The notes beneath the pieces are model-generated. The model saw only the letters and a program-made list of their open reading frames with translations, did not search any database and was not told where the DNA came from. Positions 43,624 to 52,251 of a DNA stretch of 64,000 nucleotides are shown here, in pieces. A program made the translations under genes and the position numbers. Origin of the DNA: Acidobacteriaceae bacterium (GTDB taxonomy: Bacteria > Acidobacteriota > Terriglobia > Terriglobales > Acidobacteriaceae); NCBI GenBank assembly GCA_003138975.1, contig PLHQ01000120.1:1-64000 (forward strand). Direction: 5' to 3'. The stretch's first letter is position 1, and each line of letters opens with the position of its first letter.

Positions 43624-45843
43624 TTGCCTTCCAACCGCCACCTTTCGATCCCGTTTCGGCTGGTTTCAGTCGCCAGCATCTTACTCTCACTGCTGGCGTA
43701 CACTCAGCCCGCGCCAGCGGAGTCTGCCTACGTGCGCGTTAATCAAGTTGGCTACGAGACCGGTGAGACGTCTTTTCGTGCGTATCTTATGTCCACCGCG
43801 GCAGAAAGCGGAGCGAGCTTCAAGGTGGTCAACTCGAAGGGTGTCACTGAGTATTCGGGCCAGGTCGGCGCTTTGCTGGGCAGGTGGAGCCATAGCAAGA
43901 TAGTGACCTACGACGTGTACGCGCTGGACTTCAACGTTCCGGGAGGCGACCTTTACACGATTTCGGTGTCCGGGCCAGTGGCGGCGGTTTCGCCGCGTTT
44001 TGCGGTCGATAGGCCGGACGCGCTTTATTCCGGCTTGCTCTTGAACACTTTGTTTTTCTACGAAACACAACGCGACGGACCGAACTTCGTCCACAACGCG
44101 TTGCGTTCCGAACCCGGGCACCTGAAGGACGAGAGCGCGCAGGTTTACGAAACGCCTCCGCTCGACAGCAATGACTTTATCGATAATCTGCCCCCCACGC
44201 CGCCTTTAGTATCCGCAAGGCTCCCGAACATCAATGCGTCCGGCGGATGGTGGGACGCCGGCGACTACGAGAAATACGTCGAAACGACCAGCTATACAGT
44301 GGCGCTGATGGAAATCGGAATTCGCGACTTCCCGAATCAGATGGGCGCGTACGCTCAAATGAACCCTCCGGCACCACCAGGCTCTGTTTCTTATGCTGGC
44401 GGCAGCGGATCGGGAGCGCCGACGTCATCTGACTTCACCGACGAAGCGAGGTTTGGAGTCAACTGGCTGCTGAAGATGTGGAACGACAAAACACAAACCC
44501 TCTACTACCAAGTGGACAACAGTCAAGACTGGGATTACTACGGGGAGGGTAATCCCAGTTCGGCCACGGGCAACTGTGGCGGAACCTATGTAACTCCCTA
44601 CTGTTTGATCACCGAGTACGACATCTGGACCCTGCCCCAGGCGGCCGATAATTTCGAGCAACCCGGAGATCCTCAGCCTTGCGACCCTTACACTACGTTC
44701 TTTATCTGCCATCGTCCGGTGTACGCGGCAGGGCCCGCAGGGTCGCCAATAAGCCCGAATCTAGCAGGTCGTTTGGCGGCGGACTTTGCGCTGTGCTATC
44801 AGCTCAATCGCGGCACGAACCCCTCTCTCGCCAATCGATGCCTCAAGAATGCAGAAGACATTTTTGCGCTCGCGGACCCCTCCTATCCGGACCCTGCGCC
44901 TACGGTAGGTTCGGGCACGTGCGGTACTTGCCTGCGTACCATTTCTCCTTTTGACGGCTATCCGGAGAACGTATGGGAAGATGACATGGAGCTTGGCGCA
45001 ACCGAACTATACTTTGCTCTGCAATCTGGGTCGCAATCCAACGGGGACAACCAAAACCTGCCTTCCGGACTGCCGCACACGAATCCGATGTACTACCTGC
45101 GGCAGGCGGCGGAGTTTGCTAATAGTTACATCACGAACATCTACGACGCAGGGTATGCAGACACGCTGAACCTGTACGACGTAAGCGGCCTTGCACATTT
45201 CGAATTGCACCGGGCGCTGGAAATGGCGGGAAATGCCAGCCGTTTGGCGGTGTCGAAAGCAAGCATTCGCAAACAACTCCTGCGGCAAGTTGGTGATGCG
45301 ATTGCCCAAGCCGGAACGGATTCCTGGGGTTTCGGGTATCAATGGAATTCAGGCGATACCACTTCGCACGGCGCCGGTCTGTCGGTAATGGCCAGCGAGG
45401 CGTATTACTTGACTCAGTCCAAAAGCTACGACATCTACTCGCAGAGATGGCTGGCTAACATCCTGGGTACGAATGCCTGGGGCTCGTCGTTTATCGTGGG
45501 CGACGGGAGTAGGTTTCCAAACTGTATCCAGCACCAACTGGCGAACCTGGCGGGAGCGCTGGATGGAACTTCCGGAGGTACGCCGGTACTTTGGGGCGCG
45601 GCTTCCGAGGGTCCCGCGGGCTATGCCACTTCGGGCGTAGTCGATGGCATGATTTTGTGTCCGGCAAACGGAGCAGACACGTTCAAGAAATTCAATGGAA
45701 ACGACGGCGCGTTTGATGTGTCGCAAGTAGCGGTGTACCGGGACAACATGCAGTCGTATAGCACAACTGAGCCGGCCATCGACCTCACAGCAACATCGTT
45801 TCTTATGTGGTCCTGGAGATTGGCTCAGCACCCCAGCTTCTGA
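43624..45843 (+). CDS. Secreted glycoside hydrolase family 9 endoglucanase-like enzyme
   Basis: About 739 residues. A signal peptide ('LVSVASILLSLLAYTQPAPAES') precedes a CelD-type N-terminal Ig domain ('AYVRVNQVGYETGETSFRAYL'). An (alpha/alpha)6 catalytic domain follows, with the GH9 catalytic aspartate box 'GGWWDAGDYEKYVETTSYT', 'DDMELGATELYFAL', and a C-terminal acid glutamate candidate in 'YSTTEPAIDLTATSF'. It should cut beta-1,4-glucans such as cellulose outside the cell. I prefer the TTG at 43624 (AGAGGAAG upstream) over the track start at 43534, whose extra residues precede the signal peptide and include the palindrome; this choice is uncertain. Confidence 0.87.
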   Translation: MPSNRHLSIPFRLVSVASILLSLLAYTQPAPAESAYVRVNQVGYETGETSFRAYLMSTAAESGASFKVVNSKGVTEYSGQVGALLGRWSHSKIVTYDVYALDFNVPGGDLYTISVSGPVAAVSPRFAVDRPDALYSGLLLNTLFFYETQRDGPNFVHNALRSEPGHLKDESAQVYETPPLDSNDFIDNLPPTPPLVSARLPNINASGGWWDAGDYEKYVETTSYTVALMEIGIRDFPNQMGAYAQMNPPAPPGSVSYAGGSGSGAPTSSDFTDEARFGVNWLLKMWNDKTQTLYYQVDNSQDWDYYGEGNPSSATGNCGGTYVTPYCLITEYDIWTLPQAADNFEQPGDPQPCDPYTTFFICHRPVYAAGPAGSPISPNLAGRLAADFALCYQLNRGTNPSLANRCLKNAEDIFALADPSYPDPAPTVGSGTCGTCLRTISPFDGYPENVWEDDMELGATELYFALQSGSQSNGDNQNLPSGLPHTNPMYYLRQAAEFANSYITNIYDAGYADTLNLYDVSGLAHFELHRALEMAGNASRLAVSKASIRKQLLRQVGDAIAQAGTDSWGFGYQWNSGDTTSHGAGLSVMASEAYYLTQSKSYDIYSQRWLANILGTNAWGSSFIVGDGSRFPNCIQHQLANLAGALDGTSGGTPVLWGAASEGPAGYATSGVVDGMILCPANGADTFKKFNGNDGAFDVSQVAVYRDNMQSYSTTEPAIDLTATSFLMWSWRLAQHPSF

Positions 45844-45845
45844 AA

Positions 45846-45880
45846 CAACTTTCATGCTCTCTCCACCGGAGAGAAAGTTG
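45846..45880 (+). terminator. Hairpin after the GH9 gene
   Basis: Two bases after the GH9 stop codon, CAACTTTC pairs with GAAAGTTG, and between them CTCC pairs with GGAG around an ACC loop. The hairpin position suggests a terminator or 3'-end stabiliser. There is no T-run, so intrinsic termination is uncertain. Confidence 0.4.
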
Positions 45881-45999
45881 GCTTGCGGGAGAGCTGACAG
45901 CGGAGGCAAGTGCTGGCGCTACGAATGCTTTAAAGAGCGACGCGGAGCATCACCGCATTCTTCTGGGTATATTTGTCGATGTCGCGTTGGAAATTGTGA

Positions 46000-46338
46000 G
46001 GTGAAATCCTAGCGATAGAAGTAAAGCACAACCCACTTGCCTGGATTGGGCGAGCGGCGACAGCAACGGTGATCGGCCTCTTTGAGCAGTGGGAGTGCTC
46101 GGTGGAACAGATATGCCTTGCTCCAGGAGACCTGCTCGTCATATTCAGCGACGGCGTTACCGAGGAGACTCGCGAAGAAGAAGAATTCGGCGAGGCTCGC
46201 CTGATTCACGAGTTGCAAGCGTGCCGCCACCTTCAGGCGAATGAAATCGTCCAAGCTATTCTTGCCAGCGTGCAGGAGTTCAGCGCAGGTGCTCAGTCAG
46301 ATGACCTCACCTTGCTGATCGCCAAGGCGCGCGCATAA
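46000..46338 (+). pseudogene. C-terminal remnant of an RsbU/SpoIIE-type PP2C phosphatase
   Basis: The frame gives 'CLAPGDLLVIFSDGVTEETRE', 'EEFGEARLIHELQACRH' and 'AQSDDLTLLIAKARA', which match the last 80-90 residues of SpoIIE-type serine phosphatases, including the aspartate in 'SDGVTE' and the 'DD.T' metal-binding motif. The phosphatase N-terminal half and any sensor domain are missing; a TGA closes the frame just upstream. The 89-residue ORF at 46069 is therefore a fragment, not a working enzyme. Confidence 0.65.
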
Positions 46339-46458
46339 ACACCCCGCTGATCTTCGTGAGCGGTCGCCGTCACAGGTCTGATGCCAGGAATCGCGACCAA
46401 CCGTCGGCCGGCTTCGTTCTTCCAGCCGTCTCTTTGATCATCTTTCCAAAGGAGAATT

Positions 46459-47355
46459 TCAGGCCTTCCGGGCGACGATCACTGCAAGAACGATAGGCAG
46501 GTAGATAACGGAGGCGTGCAGGACTCGGCTGGCCAAGACTTTCGAAGCTGATCTCGCCAGTTTTGTCACGTGATATAGCAAGAAGACACCCGCCAGGAAC
46601 ATGGCACTCAGATAAATCGGACCTCCGTCGACTAGCGGCAGCATCGTAGTAACTACCAGGATCACGGTGAAGGCAACGATCTCTGCGCGGGTGAAGCGGG
46701 AATCGAGATCAAACTGGGGTAGCATCTTGTACCCGGCCCTGGTGTAGTCCTCACGGTACATCAAGGCAATTGCCAGAAAGTGCGGGAACTGCCACAGGAA
46801 GAGAATGGCGAAGAGAAACCAGGCGTGCCGCCCGATACTTGCCGAGGCGCCCGCCCACCCAATCAGAACGGGCATGGCGCCCGGAAAAGCCCCGAGCATT
46901 GTGCACAGCGGCGTCTTCCGCTTCAATGGAGTATAGACAAGCAGGTACGAAAGCAGCGTTGAAATTGCGAGCAAGGCTGCTAACCCGTTGACCGCGACTG
47001 CAAGATACAGGCCCCCGGCCATGCTCAGCAGAATCCCAAATACAAAAGCTTCGCGGGCAGTTAGCCTACCAGAAGGCAGCGGCCGGGTAGCGGTACGGAG
47101 CATCTGGCCGTCCCAAACGCGTTCCATCCACTGATTCAAGGTTGCGGTACCGCTGGCGACCAGGAGCGTGCCCACGAGTGTATTAATCAGCCCGGCAATC
47201 CTGAAAGGTCCGCGGGAGGCAAGATAATAACCCGCTGACGTGGTCATAAGAATCAGCAGGTTCACTTCAGGCTTGGTCAGGATGTAATAGTGCCGGAGTT
47301 TGGAAGTGAAGCGATTGGTCAAGCTCGGTTGCATCGTTGTGGGATTCGTCGCCAT
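46459..47355 (-). CDS. ctaB: Protoheme IX farnesyltransferase (heme O synthase)
   Basis: A 298-residue UbiA-family prenyltransferase with about nine helices. The first Asp-rich motif region is 'NQWMERVWDGQMLRTATRPLPSGRL' (NxxxD..D-type), and the second is in 'MYREDYTRAGYKMLPQFD'. It converts heme b to heme O for the adjacent aa3-type oxidase. It is the last gene of the oxidase operon, 41 bp after the second subunit III. No heme A synthase (ctaA) is seen in the window. Confidence 0.93.
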   Translation of the reverse strand: MATNPTTMQPSLTNRFTSKLRHYYILTKPEVNLLILMTTSAGYYLASRGPFRIAGLINTLVGTLLVASGTATLNQWMERVWDGQMLRTATRPLPSGRLTAREAFVFGILLSMAGGLYLAVAVNGLAALLAISTLLSYLLVYTPLKRKTPLCTMLGAFPGAMPVLIGWAGASASIGRHAWFLFAILFLWQFPHFLAIALMYREDYTRAGYKMLPQFDLDSRFTRAEIVAFTVILVVTTMLPLVDGGPIYLSAMFLAGVFLLYHVTKLARSASKVLASRVLHASVIYLPIVLAVIVARKA

Positions 47356-47396
47356 GCTCTCCTGTGTTTAGTTCAGCACGCCGCCTGTCGGGTTCA

Positions 47397-48071
47397 TTAG
47401 AGATTCATCCAAAGCACCCAGAGCAGATACAGCCAAAGAATGCCCATGAAATGCCAGTATTGCGCGGCTGCGGCAAACGTGCTCCGCCGCAGGATGGAGC
47501 GATTGAGTTTGCTCATGACGTAAATCAATCCAGCCAGACCGCCCAGCACGTGCAAGGCGTGTACGCCCGTGAAGACATAGAAAAACGAACTGTTCGAGTT
47601 TGTGGCGAGATACAGCCCTTCCGCTTTCAATCGAAGCCAGGCCATGTACTGACCAGCGACGAAAAGCAGGCCGAGCGACAACGTTATCGCCAGCCAGCGC
47701 ATCGGTACCGCAATCCGGCTTTCGATCCCGCGAGCGTGGCCCACGATCCGGCGGCGCGCGATTTCCAGGGTGACGCTGCTCGCCAGCAGCACAACAGTAT
47801 TGGGGTAAAGAATGGGAGGCAGAGTCAGGTGGTGCCAGTCCAGCCCCGCACCCTGACGAACCACCAGAGCACTGGTGAGCGCGGCGAATGACATGGTAAC
47901 TGCCGCTAGCCCGACCCATACGCCGGTCTTGGCCAGCTCCGGCGAGTGGTCTTCAACCGCAGGCAAATTACCCTCAGCCGGAACCAGATTCCGACCGCCG
48001 CCATTTCCAGAGTGACCTTCACCCGGCAAGCGGCCAGCGATTTGCGGCGGTTCGTGAATCGTGGTTGCCAT
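47397..48071 (-). CDS. Second cytochrome c oxidase subunit III-like protein
   Basis: A 224-residue membrane protein with about five helices. 'FFYVFTGVHALHVLGGLAGL' and 'AAQYWHFMGILWLYLLWVLW' match the end of heme-copper oxidase subunit III. It differs from the upstream subunit III (48833-49462) and has a glycine/proline-rich N-terminus. The ATG at 48071 is chosen because AAGGAGT lies upstream at normal spacing. Having two subunit III genes in one operon suggests that one is an alternative or structural form. Confidence 0.85.
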   Translation of the reverse strand: MATTIHEPPQIAGRLPGEGHSGNGGGRNLVPAEGNLPAVEDHSPELAKTGVWVGLAAVTMSFAALTSALVVRQGAGLDWHHLTLPPILYPNTVVLLASSVTLEIARRRIVGHARGIESRIAVPMRWLAITLSLGLLFVAGQYMAWLRLKAEGLYLATNSNSSFFYVFTGVHALHVLGGLAGLIYVMSKLNRSILRRSTFAAAAQYWHFMGILWLYLLWVLWMNL

Positions 48072-48185
48072 AATCTTTAGACTCCTTGATGTTTCCAATT
48101 GACGATGTTCCCCAATTGATGCTGCTGATGCTGCGCGCTTTTTCTCGCAGGATCTTGATGACCCGGGCGCTTGCCGCAGAAATTG

Positions 48186-48461
48186 TCAAACCTTGCGGTG
48201 ATCCACGAACTCCTCATTACACAGGTTGCGCCTGCGGTACACGAGGCGCGCGAAAAAGCCTGTCATCAACAGAGGTGGAATCATCAAAATCACAATGCCG
48301 TTCTTCAGAGCGTGGATAAGACGGGCGCCCGAGGCGGCAGCGCTCTGGTAGCACATGGCACAGCCCTGCGCATGCAGGTGTGGGGGACTGATCAAGAGCA
48401 GAAACGCCACTCCGGCCAGCGCTAGCTTGAGATACGTACTCATCTGTTTTGCAGAGTTCAC
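48186..48461 (-). CDS. Small two-helix membrane protein with CAMCY motif in the oxidase operon
   Basis: A 91-residue protein with a signal-like first helix ('LKLALAGVAFLLLISPPHLHAQ'), then 'GCAMCYQSAAASGARL', then a second helix ('GIVILMIPPLLMTGFFARLVY'). The GTG at 48461 fits AAGGAG spacing. I know of no named family. The Cys-X2-Cys pair next to the membrane could bind metal or heme, or form a disulfide. Its place between subunits IV and III suggests an assembly or accessory role for the oxidase. Confidence 0.7.
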   Translation of the reverse strand: MNSAKQMSTYLKLALAGVAFLLLISPPHLHAQGCAMCYQSAAASGARLIHALKNGIVILMIPPLLMTGFFARLVYRRRNLCNEEFVDHRKV

Positions 48462-48499
48462 TCGATCTCCTTCGGAGCTGGGAGGAACGCCCGAGCGCG

Positions 48500-48802
48500 T
48501 CATCTCCCCAGACTCATTCTCGCCATGCGGTAGGCGTCCGGCCATAAGTAGTTCAGGAGCACAAGCACGAAGAGCGTGGCGGGAAATATAGTCCAGAACA
48601 AAAGCCGATTCTCATACTTCACGTGCATCAAGTACATGACGCCCACGAACGCCTCCAAAGACGCTAGGCAGAGCAAGGCGAAGAGCAAGGTTCGCACCGA
48701 CAAATGCTGATAGGTCAGAACCACCTCAATCCCCACGATGATCATCAACCCGATCACGATCCCTGCGTAAGAACCCATGCTCAGCTCTTGATTCGATGAC
48801 AT
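48500..48802 (-). CDS. Cytochrome c oxidase subunit IV (prokaryotic, COX4_pro/CyoD-like)
   Basis: A 100-residue protein with three helices: 'YAGIVIGLMIIVGIEVVLTY', 'LLFALLCLASLEAFVGVMYLMH' and 'WTIFPATLFVLVLLNYLW'. The 'MYLMHVKYENRLLFW' stretch is typical of small subunit IV proteins of heme-copper oxidases. It follows subunit III by 30 bp. It likely helps stability or assembly and has no cofactor. Confidence 0.87.
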   Translation of the reverse strand: MSSNQELSMGSYAGIVIGLMIIVGIEVVLTYQHLSVRTLLFALLCLASLEAFVGVMYLMHVKYENRLLFWTIFPATLFVLVLLNYLWPDAYRMARMSLGR

Positions 48803-48832
48803 GGCAGCTTCCTCTCCTCTTCGAACTTCCCC

Positions 48833-49462
48833 TCAACGGGCGGCGTTCATCAAATACATCAATGGAAAAACGAACATCCAGACCAGGTCGACAAAGTGCC
48901 AGTAAAGACCGGCGGTTTCGACGTGACTGCTGTCGTAGCGCCCCTGGTTATAGCCCCGCGCGATAAAGGCCAGTGCGATGACGCCGCTGATGACGTGAGT
49001 CAAATGGAGCCCCGTCACGCTAAAGAAGCACGCGCCGAACTGGGCCGCGCCGCCCAACGGGTTGTAGAACAACCGCCAGCCCTCGCCGATCATCTTGAAC
49101 CATTCCCGCAGGTGTAGGATCGCAAACACTGTACCCAAAAGCATGGTCAGACCCAGCCACTTGTTGGCCGAAGCTTTCTGTCCTGCTTGGGTGGCCCGAA
49201 CTGCCGCCAGCATGCTAAGGCTGCTCGAAAGCAGGACGAAGGTCATGATGATCCCGTTCAAGATCGACGAGAACTCGAAGGGCGTCCCCCAATTCTGGCT
49301 GCCCACGCGCATGTAGCCGTAGCCAAACAGAAATGTGGCGAATGTGCAGGCGTCGGAGACGATAAAGATCCACATCCCCAGCTTCTTTTTTTCCATGCCG
49401 TAAGGAGAACTCTCCATCAGCACTTCATGCCCGGTTGACATGGTCAGTTCGCTTTGGCTCAC
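48833..49462 (-). CDS. coxC: Cytochrome c oxidase subunit III
   Basis: A 209-residue membrane protein. 'KLGMWIFIVSDACTFATFLFGY' is the usual first-helix motif and 'HVETAGLYWHFVDLVWMFVFPLMYL' the last two helices; 'GLHLTHVISGVIAL' lies between. It is the CoxC/CyoC-type subunit that supports proton uptake in A-type oxidases. The GTG start is preceded by GAGGGAGGCACC. It lies 65 bp after subunit I on the same strand. Confidence 0.92.
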   Translation of the reverse strand: MSQSELTMSTGHEVLMESSPYGMEKKKLGMWIFIVSDACTFATFLFGYGYMRVGSQNWGTPFEFSSILNGIIMTFVLLSSSLSMLAAVRATQAGQKASANKWLGLTMLLGTVFAILHLREWFKMIGEGWRLFYNPLGGAAQFGACFFSVTGLHLTHVISGVIALAFIARGYNQGRYDSSHVETAGLYWHFVDLVWMFVFPLMYLMNAAR

Positions 49463-49527
49463 GGTGCCTCCCTCAGAGGGTTGTTAGATCCCGTTGTTAT
49501 GATGAATAGCAAGCTCCCGCCGGCGTG

Positions 49528-51294
49528 TTAGGTCCCGGCGATGGACTTTTCGGTTGAAGTCTGCATCACGAACGCGTCGCCATCGTATTCCATCGGGCCG
49601 TGGTAAACGGTCATTTGCCGGCCACCAAAATTGTCAAACGGGGGCGGCGATGTCGTATCCCATTCCAGCGTGGTGGCTTGCCACGGATTGTCCGCAGCCT
49701 TGGGTCCCTTGAAGCGGCTCCAAATCACGTTGTAGAAGAAGATGAACTGCGTCGCGCCCAGCAGCAACGCGGCGATGGTAATGAACCGGTTGGTGGGAGT
49801 CAATGGGACCATGAAGTCGGCCACAAACTGGGAATAACGGCGAACCGATCCGGTAAGACCCATCAAATGCAGGGTCATGAAAACACAGTACACGAGGACA
49901 AAACTCAGCCAGAAGTGTATTTTGCCGAGGGTCTCGTTCATCATGCGGCCCCACATTTTCGGAAACCAGTAGTAGAAGCCGGCAAAAGCCGCAAATACGG
50001 CGGAGAGGCCCATGGTGAAGTGGAAATGGCCCACCACGAAGCTGGTGGCGTGCAGATAGGAATCGACCGCCGGCTGCGCCAGGAAGAAGCCACCGATTCC
50101 GCCGCTGATAAAGAGCGAGATGAAACCGAGGCAGAACAGCATCGGAGTCGTAAAGCGCATGTTGGCGCCGTAAAGCGAGAACGCGAACACCAGCACCGCA
50201 ATGACAGACGGAATCGTGATGATGAGCGTCGGCACCGAGAACACCATCGCCATATACGGGCTCATCCCGCTCACGAACATGTGATGTCCCCAAACGACGA
50301 AGCTAAGGCCACCGATGGCGGCCATGGCATAAGTGATCACCTTCCAGCCCCCCACCAGCGGCTTCCGGGTGAACGTCGGCATCACGTGCGCGACGATCCC
50401 AAACGCCGGCAAAATGATGATGTAGACCTCCGGATGTCCGAAGAACCAGAACAGGTGCTGGAACAAGAGCGGCGAACCGCCGGAGTGCGGGAGCATCTTG
50501 TCATTGATCACGAGTCCGCCAGGAATAAAGAAGCTGGTTCCGCCGAGGCGGTCGAGCACCAGAAGAAGACAAGTGGGCAACAGCACGGCAAAAGCCAGCA
50601 AGCTCACCCACGCATTAATAAACCACGCCCATGTCGCCAGCGGCAGCCGCGACAGCGTCATACCCTTGGTACGCAGATCGATCGTGGTCACGATGAAGTT
50701 CAGGGCCCCGAGCAGCGACGCCACGCAGAAGAGTGCGATCGAAAGTCCCCAGAGGTTTTGACCCCAGCCCTGCCCCGGACCCGCTACCGCGCCCACGGCG
50801 CTCAGCGGCGCGTACGCGGTCCAGCCCGAGAGAGGCGGGCCGTCAGGAATGAAAAACGTCGCGCAGGCGAGAACGAAACCGACAAAAGTCACCCAGAACG
50901 ACGCCATGTTCAATCGTGGAAACGCCATGTCCGCCGCACCCACATGGATCGGCAGCATAAAGTTTCCGAAACCGGCCATCGGCGCTGCGGTCAACAGGAA
51001 AAACGCCATGATCGTGCCATGCATGGTCATCAACGACAAGTAGTACTCCGGCGTGGGAACGCCCCCGGGAGCGCCATTGGGAGACAGCGTACCCAGAAAA
51101 GGAATGCTCGCCGTCGGCCAGGCTAGGTGGATGCGCATGGCCCAGGAAAGCGCCATCCCGATGAACGCCGACACCAAGCCCAGGGCGGTGTACTGGATCC
51201 CGATCACTTTGTGATCCACGCTGAAGACGTACTTGCGAATGAAGCCTTGCGGCGGGGCATGGTGCGCGGCCGCGTGCGCTGTCATATCATGCAT
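49528..51294 (-). CDS. coxA: Cytochrome c oxidase subunit I (aa3-type)
   Basis: About 588 residues and 12 or more helices. Ligands are visible: heme a His in 'LMTMHGTIMAFF'; CuB His and the cross-linked Tyr in 'WFFGHPEVYIIILPAFG'; the His pair in 'VWGHHMFVSG'; and heme a/a3 His in 'VVGHFHFTMG'. The HPEVY motif with glutamate indicates the A1 type with D and K proton channels. I start at 51294 ('MHDMTAHAAAHH') because GGGGGAG is well spaced there; the track TTG is less likely. It reduces O2 to water and pumps protons. Confidence 0.95.
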   Translation of the reverse strand: MHDMTAHAAAHHAPPQGFIRKYVFSVDHKVIGIQYTALGLVSAFIGMALSWAMRIHLAWPTASIPFLGTLSPNGAPGGVPTPEYYLSLMTMHGTIMAFFLLTAAPMAGFGNFMLPIHVGAADMAFPRLNMASFWVTFVGFVLACATFFIPDGPPLSGWTAYAPLSAVGAVAGPGQGWGQNLWGLSIALFCVASLLGALNFIVTTIDLRTKGMTLSRLPLATWAWFINAWVSLLAFAVLLPTCLLLVLDRLGGTSFFIPGGLVINDKMLPHSGGSPLLFQHLFWFFGHPEVYIIILPAFGIVAHVMPTFTRKPLVGGWKVITYAMAAIGGLSFVVWGHHMFVSGMSPYMAMVFSVPTLIITIPSVIAVLVFAFSLYGANMRFTTPMLFCLGFISLFISGGIGGFFLAQPAVDSYLHATSFVVGHFHFTMGLSAVFAAFAGFYYWFPKMWGRMMNETLGKIHFWLSFVLVYCVFMTLHLMGLTGSVRRYSQFVADFMVPLTPTNRFITIAALLLGATQFIFFYNVIWSRFKGPKAADNPWQATTLEWDTTSPPPFDNFGGRQMTVYHGPMEYDGDAFVMQTSTEKSIAGT

Positions 51295-51354
51295 GTGAAT
51301 CTCCCCCAAGAGATGGTTTCGTCCGCCCCCGTTCAGGAAACGGACGTCCTTCAG

Positions 51355-52161
51355 TTACTGCATTGCCGCTTGCTGCTTCACCCAATTATCGAAGTCTGGC
51401 TGGGACATGACCTCGAGATACGCCTTCATGTTGTAATGCCCAAGACCGCAAAGCTGCGTGCACACAATTTCGAATTTTCCAGTCTGGGTCGCTGTGAAGT
51501 GGATCGGGATCACGATCCCAGGAACAAAATCTTGCTGCACACGGAGCTCCCGCACATCAAAAGAGTGCCCCATATCCTTGGAGTGCAAGGTGAGCAGCAC
51601 CGGCTTGTTCACCGGAATCGCCAGCTCAGCGGTCACGATGTCGTCCTTCGAATCCGCATCGTGGTCCGTATCGAGACCGAAGAAGTTCTGGCTTCCCTCA
51701 TTAATGAGCTCCGGATGAAGCGGGCCAAACTTGCCATCCGATCCGGGATAACGAAAGTAAAACGCAAACTGCCCAGCCTGAACATCGACGCGCACCGAGT
51801 TCGGGTCCGGTGGCGTGAAGTAGACCGAGCCCCATGCCTTGGAACCAACGAACGAGAGCACCAGAATCTCGATGCCAACCACGACAAACGCGAAGATGAT
51901 GAGAGGTTTCGCCCCACCGGGAAACGATTTCATCTTGCGCGCGCCCTTGCTGTCGCCGTACAGAAAGGAAAATGCCGCCAGCACCAGTTGCCCGGCAATA
52001 AACAAAATGCCTGCACCAAACACGGTTTCTTCTATCTGGTGGTCGATGTTGGGTCCGTGGACAGAAATATCCACCGGCATCCACCACACGTGAGCGACTA
52101 CGCAATAGCCGATGGCCAGCGTGATGATCACCACTACGACGGCAAACACTTTACCCGGCAT
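51355..52161 (-). CDS. coxB: Cytochrome c oxidase subunit II (CuA)
   Basis: About 268 residues. The first helix is 'VFAVVVVIITLAIGYCVVAHVWW', and a second helix lies near residue 60. The periplasmic cupredoxin domain ends with the CuA motif 'CTQLCGLGHYNMKAYLEVM' (C-X3-C-X3-H-X2-M), preceded by a His in 'SKDMGHSFDVRELR'. No cytochrome c domain is fused. I start at 52161 (GAGGAACAC upstream). It accepts electrons from a soluble or membrane-held donor; the nearby cupredoxin and multiheme proteins are candidates. Confidence 0.93.
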   Translation of the reverse strand: MPGKVFAVVVVIITLAIGYCVVAHVWWMPVDISVHGPNIDHQIEETVFGAGILFIAGQLVLAAFSFLYGDSKGARKMKSFPGGAKPLIIFAFVVVGIEILVLSFVGSKAWGSVYFTPPDPNSVRVDVQAGQFAFYFRYPGSDGKFGPLHPELINEGSQNFFGLDTDHDADSKDDIVTAELAIPVNKPVLLTLHSKDMGHSFDVRELRVQQDFVPGIVIPIHFTATQTGKFEIVCTQLCGLGHYNMKAYLEVMSQPDFDNWVKQQAAMQ

Positions 52162-52251
52162 GTGTTCCTCGCTTGATAGTCGTCGGAATCCCCAAATTTT
52201 CGGGGCGGCCCCACAGTCATACCGCCCCGACCGCAATTCTGTTTCGATTCT

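Noticed and set aside
49600-51126. 508-codon plus-strand ORF
   Set aside because: Antisense to coxA, whose heme and copper ligands are all present on the other strand.
51127-52176. 349-codon plus-strand ORF
   Set aside because: Antisense to coxB and the coxA start; no recognisable domain.
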